The position numbers and the translations under genes are program-made. Shown one piece after another: positions 1-13,840 of a DNA stretch of 64,000 nt. Each line of letters begins with the position of its first letter. The first letter of the stretch is position 1. Source of the stretch: Mesostigma viride (taxonomy: Eukaryota > Streptophyta > Mesostigmatophyceae > Mesostigmatales > Mesostigmataceae); contig RPFO01000744.1 of NCBI GenBank assembly GCA_009746045.1, forward strand, positions 416,135 to 480,134, in the 5' to 3' direction. The notes under the pieces are model-generated. The model saw only the letters and a list, made by a program, of their open reading frames with translations. It searched no databases and was not told the origin of the DNA.

Positions 1-1
1 T

Positions 2-1606
2 AACCCAACCCTGCACCAAGCCATCCGTCGTCGCTGCAAACCGACTGTCGTCTTGTGAGACCGCCGTGGGGCATGATGTCATGGTAGCATCCGGGAAGCT
101 GTCCAGAAAATCTGACTTGGCAGTTGACTCGTGCATGATGCCGTAGCACAAACGCACACGAGTAATCAGATCTTCTGTACAGCTAGCAGACTCGCGGCGC
201 AGGTGCCGCAATGCTTCTATCACACGAGCGTGTCCGCATTTGAAACCAAAGTGGCCAGCGACATCGCTTTCAAACATACCCAAGACGGCGGCAAGCAGGC
301 TGGCTGTCAAACGTCCGAGGCGCAACATGTCATCCTTTTCAACGTGCGCATTCAACATGCGAGGATGACGAGGGACATGACCAGCCTGGAGGTAGGGCAG
401 GTTGGACCAATGGGCCAACGTGCGGCATTTGGGGCCCCAATACTTCTGGGGAAGGAGAAGAAGGACCTGCAAAAAATCTCTGTCAAAGTGCTCACGGCTG
501 CGAAGATCGGTTTGGTTGCGTAGCCGCCACAATGCCAGGTAAAACTTCTCCCACGCAGCTTCGTCACCGAAGCAACGCCTCATGTTCTTTGTCACATTCA
601 TGATGAAGAGGTGGAATATACAAAGATGATGAGTGATTCCTCGCTTTGTAATCGCCAATGCCATGGCCTGGTCTTCGTCGGTGATGGCAACCTTCGGCAA
701 GTGCCCATGCATGCACTCAGCGAACTGGTCCCATATCCAGCCAAATGCCTGCTCGTGCTCCGACACTGTTAGGGCAACTCCATAAATGTCATTTTTCCCG
801 TAAGGAGACACACCCGTGAAGAAGATTAGCTTCATGCCATGATTATTCGTGCCGTGGGTCGCGTCAACAGAAACCGCCTGGGAATCACAAGCCATGGCAT
901 AACGCTCCCTCATGTCCCCCGTCGCGTAGAAAAGAAGGTTGAGCCGGTTGTTGCCATCAACAGCATGCTTCCAGTAGAAACGAGGATCGGCATCTTGCTG
1001 GGCATAGCACCAGGAGACCAACTTCGACGCAGACGACAAGTTATCTTCAGGAGACCGCCGCAGGAAATTCCTGACATCGCTATCAATCCACGTGCGGTTT
1101 TCCCCAAATTCCTTATCGATCATTGTCAGGATTGTTGGCAGGTCGACCCCGCTCTTCCTGCACAACAATATCCTTGCCTTCACCTCATCAGGCAGCTTTC
1201 GAAGCATGGGGTCCAAGAGAGCAGCAATGGTCCCGGGACGTCTTAGCTCATGATTGTGGCCAGTGGGAAGGTGCCCTGGCTTTAGGCTTGTCACGGGCAA
1301 TGGGTATTTTGTGACATAAAACATCCCATCCTTCCGCTTTGCAATCACAACTCGCCACTCACAATTCGTCTTCTTGGATGTTGTCTGTTTTTTGCCTTGA
1401 TGATTAGCTACACCGCAACCATCGCACCAGAATTCCCGGCGCTCTGTTCTGCTCTGAGCCACGTAGCGGGCGCATAACGCGAAGGCTCCATGCTCACCAT
1501 GATCAGCCCATGATTGAATTGCGGCACGAGCGGCGACCCAGGATTCCCAAGGCCCCGTCGGCATATTCTTGGCAAGATCGCAATCCCCTCCTATGTCCCG
1601 TGGAGC
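2..1606 (-). CDS. Mutator-like (MULE/FAR1-type) transposase, 3' part runs off the left edge
   Basis: One minus-strand frame stays open from about 1606 to the left edge. The N-terminal part is a FAR1/MuDR-like zinc-binding domain: a CARYVAQS segment, FWCDGCGVANHQG, CEWRVV and GHNHELRRPG give a C-C-H-H pattern. A linker ending DPRFYWK follows, then the catalytic domain. There the first acidic residue is in VDATHGTN (about 863-865), the second in ITDEDQAM (about 677-679), followed by LCIFHLF, the C-x2-H motif typical of MULE transposases. The third acidic residue should lie to the left but I could not assign it. No in-frame stop is seen. A TTGCACAG acceptor-like site near 1606 suggests an upstream intron, so the true start is unknown. 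No terminal inverted repeat was found. Confidence 0.8.
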
Positions 1607-1906
1607 GTCCCTGTGCAATGAGACACAATAGCAAGTGTAGTGTGTGAACAAGACTAAGTGAGACAGCAAACAACATGGAATGAGTTCGAGCAACGTTTAT
1701 CAACCTTAACCTCGGGACCCTATAAAACAACCCAATAACCGTAGCCGACCCATTAACCGTTCACCCACTGGGTTACTTGAGACGGTGAGAGGCTAACTAA
1801 CCCCTTATTTGATGCATACAACATTAAATTATATGTATATTTATACACCAAACTAATTTCATGGGGTCATGTAATCGAGAGGCGCATCAACACATGATGC
1901 GCGCAT

Positions 1907-2830
1907 TCTTCTAACAAGCAATTACCTTGCGCACGGGGCAGTCAGTAAGGCGGCCGTTGGGGGGGGCTGAGCCCCGGCGCGGGCGCGACGCCAGCCCCGC
2001 TGTTGGGACCGGGGCAGCTCGCAAAGCCGCTGCCGCTGGTGCGGCTGCCAGGGATGCGATTGTCAGCGCCGGGCACGGATGTGCCAGGCTCGCTGCTGAG
2101 CGGGGACAGTGCGCTGCAGGCAAAGGCACGCAAACGACGCAGGTTTGGTCCACATGGGTGCCTTAGTCCGAAAGCCAAGTGCTTTACTCCATACCTAACG
2201 CCACGCATCATCACACGATGAACATAATGATGTCAGGTTGGCATGCCGCGTGGCCCAAGGGGGCTGTCTCTTCTAACAAGCAATTACCTTGCGCACGGGA
2301 CAGTCGGTAAGGCGGCCGTTGGGGGGGGCTGAGCCCAGGCGCGGGCGCGACGCCAGCCCCGCTGTTGGGACCGGGGCAGCTCGCAAAGCCGCTGCCGGTG
2401 GTGCGGCTGCCAGGGATGCGATTGTCAGCGCCGGGCACGGATGTGCCAGGCTCGCTGCTGAGCGGGGACAGTGCGCTGCAGGCAAAGGCACGCAAACGAC
2501 GCAGGTTTGGTCCACATGGGTGCCTTAGTCCGAAAGCCAAGTGCCTTACTCCATACCTAACGCCACGCATCATCACACGATGAACATAATGATGTCAGGT
2601 TGGCATGCCGCGTGGCCCAAGGGGGCTGTCTCTTCTAACAAGCAATTACCTTGCGCACGGGTCAGTCAGTAAGGCGGCCGTTGGGGGGGGCTGAGCCCAG
2701 GCGCGGGCACGACGCCAACCCCGCTGTTGGGACCGGGGCAGCTCGCAAAGCCGCCGCTGTTGAGCAGGGATGGCGCGGCGCAGGCAAATGACGCAGGTTT
2801 GATCCGCATAAGAGAGCTCGCAGTGCCGCA
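1907..2830. repeat. 362-bp tandem repeat, two full copies plus a truncated third
   Basis: The sequence TCTTCTAACAAGCAATTACC recurs at 1907, 2269 and 2631, exactly 362 bp apart. Copies 1 and 2 are nearly identical along their whole length. Copy 3 follows for about 120 bp, then carries an internal deletion and fades near 2830. The unit is GC-rich with a G8 run and shows no convincing coding frame; open frames in all directions are a by-product of composition. It lies between the MULE fragment and the 3' end of the 2955-6873 gene. Confidence 0.85.
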
Positions 2831-2954
2831 GACAGAATGATCGAGTCGCGTAACACCTTTACACTAGCACGAGGTTCAGGAGTTAGGCTCATAGTAATGC
2901 GAAAAAAATTTGCTTGGTCAAATCCATAAAAAACCGAGCCATCACTGCCTTTCA

Positions 2955-6873
<3,919 letters not shown>

Positions 6874-7077
6874 GATGATAGTGCCTATGAAATGAAATCG
6901 CAAGCCGCGACGTTCTTCACGAGGATTGCAGTCGGCTAGTTGCGGCCATGATCACCAGAGGTCGCATCGGCGAATTTGACCCAAGTCCTGCTTGCTCAAA
7001 ATTTGGCGCCTTTTGCAAGCCACACTTTTACGTCGGTTGGAGTTTTACGCCGCACCAGTGGGTAGCTGTCAAGTCGC

Positions 7078-7170
7078 GCCGCGCCCAGCCTTGCGCACTC
7101 CCAGCCTCGCGCACTCCCCAGCCTTGCGCACGCCAGCCTTGCGCACGCTGCGCCGCGCCCAGCCTTGTGC
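7078..7170. repeat. Short degenerate minisatellite (CCAGCCTTGCGCAC-type units)
   Basis: Four to five imperfect copies of a 14-17 bp unit resembling CCAGCCTTGCGCACGC. Open frames across it in several directions (for example minus 7069-7512, with a Gln run from GTT triplets at 7241-7261) have no recognisable content. Confidence 0.6.
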
Positions 7171-7512
7171 ATCGTCTGAAGAAATCAGTGTCTGATGTTT
7201 ACAAAAACTCGGCGCAATGGCAGCATTAGCGCGCGCGGGTCCCTGTTTTTGTTGTTGTTGTTGCCCACGCCGCACATGGGCAGCAGAAATTCCGACGCGG
7301 GTCCCTGAGACCGTTCCCGACCCCGAAACCGTTTCGAGTACCGTCCAACCAGGGATTCGCAGCGCGCGAACAACTGCGGGCCTGCCATTCCTCGCGGATG
7401 GCTGGTTGGCCCGGCGTACTGTAGTAAATGCCTGAACAGCACGAAGAGGTCGAGCACGCCCCTTAAATGGATTAATAGAGGACGAGAGTCGGGGCACGCG
7501 GGTCAGCCTCAT

Positions 7513-8890
7513 CCGAAATAATCCCGCAAAGAAGTTTTGCAGTATTCATGGCGCATGGCTAACCGAAGGGACGCGCGACAACATCCATGGCCCTTGGCAC
7601 AGAAATGCAAAGAATGCTGTGTCATTGGGTCGTCCGAAAGCCATGCTTTGATAAGCCAAAGTTTTCTTTCTCTCATCTCAGGCTCATAACAGGCCAGGAC
7701 AGCAGGCCTCAAGCCTAATCGATACCAAAAATCTCGGGTGTACTCCGGAACAGCGGCTGCGCGACGACCGAAACTTGGGATGATCTGTTCTTCTTAATCT
7801 TGGGGATTGGCGGGTTTTCTTCAAGGCATCCGGGATGGTATGAAGTCGGATTAGCTACAGAAATTTTCTCCCATAGCTTCCTCGCTCAGTCATGGCCATA
7901 TTTGCCTATCCGGCCGGTGACAACTGCAAGTCAAAGACTGAATAGCGGGCGTTGATATGACCATTAACCAATAAATGCGTACTAGAGACTAGGACTAATG
8001 CTCATCATTGTCGCTTGTCGTTAGTGATTTTTACAGCAAACTGTCAGAATCAAAGTTCGTAGTAAGTCTACGAGGTTGATAACATGGTTGCAGTTTCTGA
8101 ACCCATGCAGTGTTCACTATATTCTGGACCGCTCGGAGGTGTGAACTCTCGAAAGAAAAGGAAGAGGACCTGGCGCTTTCGCCTCAACAATTTAATTGAT
8201 TGGATCCTTCTGATGGACGTTTGGCCTGGGAATTAAATCTAGGAGAAGCCACAAGCTGAACTGCCTCATAACCTGTGTTTCTATACTACTTCATTGTTGT
8301 TTCTATACTATTATTTAACCTGTTTTTTCTATACTGCATGGTGTGACTACTGAATTCCAGCTTTTGTGAAGGAAACCTCGTATGGGGTTGTTTCGATTAC
8401 TAGGTCTGGCCCTTTCGCTAAACAACCATTATCCACCCTCGGCCGGCCGCCTGGTTGAAACCTAGAGCCTTTTCGAACCGGAAGTTTCAAAGCGTACCCA
8501 CCGTTCTTATGGGCATCATTTCTGGGTATGCCTGTGGAAGCCGCCTGTTACGGCTAACTGCACTTAATTCAGTTACTGCTGGGTTATCAGCGTACATCGC
8601 CAAGTTTGCGCATGACGCCAAGCCACTCCACGCAGATCATGCAAGGCCTGGCATCGCGAGGATGATTCGATCCCGGGGGTGGAGGGTTGCGGGTTCGCCA
8701 GAAAAAAATCATGTTGTCTACTGCCCTGTATTTCGCTTTGGTGGGGGCACCACGTGTGACATGGAATTTGGTAAACATAGTTGTCCAAGTAATTTCGGCT
8801 ATGCGGCGCTGGCCGGCAGTTGTACTATTAAATCATTCGATAGGCCATCCGCTCCCTCACTCCCACCACGCACTTCTTGACACAACTATT
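7513..8890. other. No recognised gene
   Basis: Mixed-composition sequence with a few repeats of TTTCTATACT near 8278-8335. An open frame on the plus strand at 8455-8880 shows no recognisable domain, so I do not call a gene. Confidence 0.4.
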
Positions 8891-8894
8891 CCTG

Positions 8895-9000
8895 GATGCA
8901 TGGCGATCCAACGCAGTGGAAGGACTAGGGTAGTTGTCTGAGAGGAAAGACGCGAAGACCGCGGGAGCCGCATGGCTATCTGTAGGAAGGCCTGCATGGA
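8895..9000. repeat. Dispersed repeat, second copy at 58799-58912
   Basis: The stretch GCATGGCGATCCAACG through CCTGCATG matches 58807-58912 with scattered substitutions, in the same orientation. Both copies are followed by A-rich sequence with CACACATACAC-like motifs nearby. This looks like two copies of an unidentified repeat. Confidence 0.75.
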
Positions 9001-9159
9001 GGCAGACAAATGGTAACAAACCAAAAAGGTTTATAGGAAAAAAAAAACAAAAAAATAACTAAGAAGGAAAAAAGAGATCACATACACACATACACGAAGG
9101 GGTTAAAAACGGCAGCTTTATATTCACGTGACGCATGCATGCGCATGCAGTTTGGAGAC

Positions 9160-9206
9160 TGCGATTAATTAATTAATTAATAATAGACACGTGACTGCGT
9201 CACGTG
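9160..9206 (-). repeat. 3' terminus of LINE-1: stem-loop plus TTAAT-rich tail
   Basis: Read on the minus strand downstream of the LINE-1 reading frame, the perfect hairpin CACGTGACGCAGTCACGTG (9188-9206, 8-bp arms, 3-nt loop) is followed by TCTATTATTAATTAATTAAT and then unrelated sequence. The same hairpin and tail occur at 43265-43310 on the plus strand, and related hairpin-tail pairs occur at 38080, 44860 and 45570. This defines the 3' end of the LINE family. Confidence 0.7.
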
Positions 9207-9261
9207 AGCATAAGTCCTCAGTGGGAGGGGAACATGCGATGGAATGGATGGTATAAGCTAT

Positions 9262-11580
9262 CTAGGTCCTAGTTACAGGGGTGTGGGCACCGCGGCCCGA
9301 ATCGCTATGAATGCCATACTTGGTCACACGCGGAGCCCCCACAGGCTTGGGGGTGGTCTCCTTCATCACTACTTGCCATCTATCCTTGCGCACCATCTGC
9401 CTCCATATTACAGACAAACCAGGAGGCTGCCCGGGGGTGAGCCCGTCACGTCTAGTGTAGCACATGTCCATGCCGAATCTATCACGAAAAGTCCACGGGT
9501 GGCGGCCCTGCCGGGCGCGGCCGGGGGCACGCCAGGTGAGGACATATCGCCCAGGCTGGGCGGGCTTGGTGCCAGCTAGTCTATCTGATGTATCTACCTG
9601 ATCTGTGCGGGCCAGGTGCCCGGCTAGGCCCAGGCGCCTGTGCCTAATAATGTGGGAAACATAGGGCAAATCAGCGTACAAATCCTAATTACTAATGTGC
9701 AAACCAAAGGGGATGTTAAGGGCCTTGCGCAGCATCTTGGTGACGGCGCCGTCGAGTCGTTGCTCCAGCTCCTGCGTCAGTGTCCAGGTCTCGGCGCCGT
9801 AGGTCAGGATCGTCAGAATGACGACCTTGAAGAGGTCACGCTTGACGATCCGGGGTAGGGCGGGGTTGCTCCACCAGCGGCGGTGGTCATGGAGGTGCGC
9901 CCACGCCATGCCGATCCGTGTCGTCATGTCGTCCTCGCAGTCGGGAAGCCAACTGCCGAGCAGCTTGAAGCGGCCTGAAGGAGGGTAGTTGACCTCAGCA
10001 TCGTCTAAGAGGCGGAGTGTGGGTGCCTGGGTGGGGGCCCTGCCATGCCGAGGGCCAGGGCCTCCGTTTTGGGGCTGATTTCTAGACCAACCGCCCGAGC
10101 CTCGAGCGCCAGGCAGTCCAGCCAAAGTTGGGCAGACTCCGGCTTCTCGATGAGCGTGATGTCGTCGGCATAAATGAGGTCAGCTAGTAAATTCTGCTTG
10201 TTAGTCGGCCCCCTTCCCCAAGCTCGTTCGTGATCGCTAGGCCAGGGGCACGGCCTGCAATGCTAGCAAAGCGAGCACGTGCCTGGCGCATAACATAATC
10301 CACTACAATAATAAACAGGTACGGCGACAGGACGCAACCCTGCCAGACGCCGGTCTGCAGTGGGCAGGGCGGGGTAATGCCGTGTTGAGTGCGCACCGAA
10401 GTGGTCGACCCCTCATACAGCGTGCGGATGACGGTAATCAGGGGAGTGGGGACTCGAGCGCGAGCAAGTACAGCCCATAGAGCGTCCCAGAGGACAGAAT
10501 CAAAAGCCTTGATGAAGTCGACGAAGATCAGGATGGCGGGAAACTCACCAGGTTGCAGGAGAGCGATTTCCTCGAAGAGGCGACGCGCGACGAAGATGGC
10601 CATGACGGTGTTGCGCCCAGGACCGGCGGAAGCCCATTTGACTTTCCCCAAGGTGACAGTTGAGAGCAGAACGAAGGCGGTTGAGGATCATGCGCATGAA
10701 CAACTTGAGTGCGGCGCTCTGGATGCAGACTCCTCTGTAGTTGGCGGGGTCGTCAGGGGAACCTTTGTTTTTGTACAGCATAATACAGTATAGCTGTGCT
10801 GCCACTCAGGAATCGGCGGCGCGTCGGCAAGCAGGATCCGGTTGCAGACATCAAGCAGGAACCCTGTGAGCGCCGTCAGCTTAATCACCGGGGCTGGGAG
10901 CTGGTCAGGTCCAACGGCGGCGTAGAAGCGGAGTTGCTTGGCGGCGGTGCTCAGCTCGAGCTCGGTGAACGGCGGGAGCTCGTTGGGGTCGGCCAGGGGT
11001 TCCGTCAGGGCTGGGTACGTGTAGTCCTGCTCAGCGGCGGGCGGCGTGGGCGGCGCAGGGTCGTCCGCAGGCGCTACTGCCAGGCGTGCGGCCGCCAGAG
11101 GGCCAAGCGCGGCGGAGGCGGCGGGGGGGCGCCGAGCAGCCGGGACTGGGAGGAATACCACTGGTCGAGCTGCTGCTGCGGTGAGCCAGAGAGCGTCCGC
11201 GGCGCCGGCTGCGCGCCGCCGGCGGGCCGTTGGGCGTGACGCAGGCGGGTCCAGGCGTACTTGCCGTGCTGGTCCTTGAGGTGGGCGAAGTACTCGTGGA
11301 CATGAAGGTCCTCCTGCTCCTTGGTCGCCTGCCGGATGGCCGAGTGGTAATCGGCTTTGAGGCGGGCGTAGCGGGCGGGGTCGCTGTTGTCGCGCAGGGC
11401 TTGCCGGGCCTGGATGACGGCGGGGAGCCGGTGCAGGCTAGTGAAGCGGGGCGGGCGGCGGGGGGGCAGCAGGGCCCCGGCCGCGGGCAGCTTGTCAGCG
11501 AGGTGCCGAAGGGCCGATGCCGGGCCGGCAGCGAACAGCTGGGCGTGGCTGGCCGGGATGTCCAGCGCGTCGACGAACGC
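9262..11580 (-). pseudogene. LINE-1 reverse transcriptase region, frameshifted (APE-type non-LTR retrotransposon)
   Basis: Reading leftward: a linker (AFVDALDIPASHA), then ELPPFTELEL and the RT fingers (YRGVCIQSAALKLFMRMILN), palm motif A (FVDFIKAFDSV), motif B (GVWQGCVLSPYLF), and motif C YADD at 10161-10172. Then come the thumb-side GRFKLLGSWL, YGAETWTL, and a C-terminal tail with RRLGLAGHLAR and RKDRWQVVM. The pieces lie in different frames with at least four frame changes, so the copy is dead. The 5' side is cut at 11580 by LTR element B; the frame resumes at 29436 with ...AEAF joining VDAL once one copy of the 5-bp TSD is removed. Confidence 0.85.
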
Positions 11581-12003
11581 TGTCAAAATATTCTATAGAA
11601 TGTGTTGACCAGATTCCTATTTATACTTCCAACCACCTTAATACTTTTGCAGGTGTCGGAGTAGAGTTCCGGTCTTTTGAAGCTTCCTCCTTGGTGAACA
11701 AAATGAGGCGATTTCCATGATATAATTCGCATCTTTATTGTCCCAATATCCCGGCTAGCGGCCCTAGTACAAGGCCAGCTGCCATGGCTGCTCAAGTAGT
11801 GCTTAAAACTAAGGAGCAAGAGGTCACAGCTATATGCTACGTTGCACACAAAGCACAAGTCACGAAACAAGCAATATCCGCCGTTAGATGTCTGGCGGCG
11901 CACTGCTGAGCATCGGATGCATAGAGCACATGCATAACATGCATGCACAAGCTAAAGGACCAAGGTTGCAGCGCCGGCGCCACTATACTCTACCATGTAA
12001 ATC

Positions 12004-12432
12004 TGTCAGAAGTATCGATACACCTGCCCAGGAATAAGTAAATAGTTTGGTCAAAGTATTTATATTTGCGGCAGAATTTAGATACTGACTAGACTAGATG
12101 TTGTGGAGTTGTACGGAATGAGTTTTCCGTCAAGAAATAATTAGTCCTTGTGTTAGCTGGCTTGCTACTTGGACAATTTTGTTGTGATTGGTCATAACTT
12201 GTGTAGACCACGTGGTGGACACGCAGTGAACACACGTGGCGTGTGGCATGCACACTCTGCTACTGCCCGCTAGCTCGTCATTTGTATATAATGACGTGAC
12301 CATTTTTATTTGGACTCTCTCACTATCTCGTACTGCTTCCAGCAGCTGGTTCTCTGGCCGAGGCCAACATTTTCGAGGATGAGCAAGTTTGCCGTATGAT
12401 ATTATAAGGAATAAATTTTTGTTATTCTGACA
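12004..12432 (+). repeat. 5' LTR of Copia E, with TATA-like promoter
   Basis: The terminal TGTCA/TGACA inverted ends are present. GTATATAATGACG near 12285-12297 is a plausible TATA box for the element transcript. The other copy is at 18037-18465. Confidence 0.9.
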
Positions 12433-12444
12433 TGGTATCGGATT
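12433..12444 (+). other. Primer binding site of Copia E
   Basis: TGGTATCGGATT starts immediately after the LTR. It resembles the TGGTATCAGAGC site of plant Copia elements, which pairs with initiator tRNA-Met. Element B carries TGGTATCGTAAG at the equivalent place. Confidence 0.7.
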
Positions 12445-12717
12445 TATCATACGCTTCCGGTTCGCGGTCTTTCTACCTGCGTTAACACCGTTTCGGTGCG
12501 CACCTGGCCGGTGCTGCTCCACTTTTGCAACTGCATATTTTGGCAAATTTCGCTTCTATCGGCACGTTTTGCCTCGGTCGTAGGTTACCTGCCTCGACTA
12601 TCGGAGACCTGGGTTCAAATCCCGTCAGGGACCGGATTTTCTTTTTACTCCGTTGGCTACGCGGGTATTGGCCGCTCTTTTTGAGGGGATCTTTGGGGTC
12701 GACGCAGACCTGCAACT

Positions 12718-13840
12718 ATGGCAACCACCAGATCTGCTACGGCAGCCGCCGCTGCTGCCGCCGCTGCCGCTGCCACAGCCAACAACGCTTATGAGGAGGA
12801 GCTGGCCGCTTCTCTCGCTTCTGCAACCCGCGACCTGGGCGCTCATGCTCTGCTGTCCCCGCCCCGGGGTGAGGCGGGTGCGGGTCCGCCCGGCGCTCGG
12901 CTGGCCGCCGGCCCGGGCTTTGCGTCGTATGACGAGTGTAAAGCTCTTTTGCGCGACGTTCGGTCGGTTCCTGCGTTTGATGGCAGGGATCATCTCCACT
13001 TTCCATCCTTTTTGGACCATTTTACCGCGCACGTCGACCTGTTTCCCGGGCTCCTTGATTTACTCGAGGGCCGTCGGCATGACGCGCCGCTAGACCGCCT
13101 GCTGTATGTGGCTATGCTGGGCCGCCTGGCGGGAGACGCAAAGGAGCGCGTGCGCCTCCTGGCCCCCGAGCAACACCGCGGGAGCGCCGCCATGGCGGAT
13201 TTGGTGTTGCGCTACCGCGATTCAAAGGTGACCGAGTCGTTGCGGTTGTCCCTGCGGAAGCAGCTGTCGCAGCTTGCCCAAGCTTCACGCGAGGGTGTCG
13301 ACACGTATGTTACCAGGTCGGAGCTTCTCTACGCACGGGCCCAAGTCGCCCATGTCGACCTCCCGTTGGAGGTCTTCCTAGCCGGCGTATTATAAGTGGC
13401 CTTCGTGCCGAGTACCGGCCCCTCGTGGTGGCTTTGCGCCTCGGGGCCGAAACGACCATCACAGGTCTCCGTCACCGTCTTATAGAGGTAGACGGGACCT
13501 CCTCACCGGGGGATACCTCGCGCCAGACGCCCCGGCCTCTGGCCAGGCCTTTCACACCTCCGGCCGGGGGGCCGCGCGGTCTGGGGCGGGCGGGCGGCCG
13601 CGGTGGCCGCGGCAACGGCGACGGCACTTACGGCACCGGCCCGAACCACAGCAACGGCAATGCCGCCAACACTGTAAGGGGTCGTGGGGGGCGCGGGGGG
13701 CGCGCTGGCCCTCACTCTGGTGATCGAGGTGGTGGCAGTGGGGGGGGGGCCATGGGCGGGGCCGCAGGCCCCCTTGCCCGGTCTGCGATAAGCCGGGTCA
13801 TACCGTCGACACGTGTTGGACGAAGTACCCTGCCCAGGCT
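12718..13840 (+). pseudogene. Gag of Copia E, with frame changes
   Basis: Starts MATTRSATAAAA at 12718, about 285 bp after the LTR. Content is a Copia-type gag core (CKALLRDVRSVPAFDGRDHL; LRLSLRKQLSQLAQ). The frame closes at 13395, yet coding continues one base shifted (ISGLRAEYRPLVVALRLG), then a Gly/Arg-rich region. A zinc knuckle CPVCDKPGHTVDTC at about 13775-13816 lies in yet another frame, just after a run of ten G (13740-13749). The breaks sit beside homopolymers. Confidence 0.8.

Noticed and set aside
7069-7512. 147-codon minus-strand open frame with a Gln run
   Set aside because: It spans a degenerate minisatellite and lacks recognisable content; an alternative frame is equally open.
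8455-8880. 141-codon plus-strand open frame
   Set aside because: No recognisable domain, no splice or start context, and overlapping open frames on the other strand.
12560-12635. A complete tRNA gene
   Set aside because: A T-arm-like segment is present, but no pairing acceptor stem or D-arm could be drawn.
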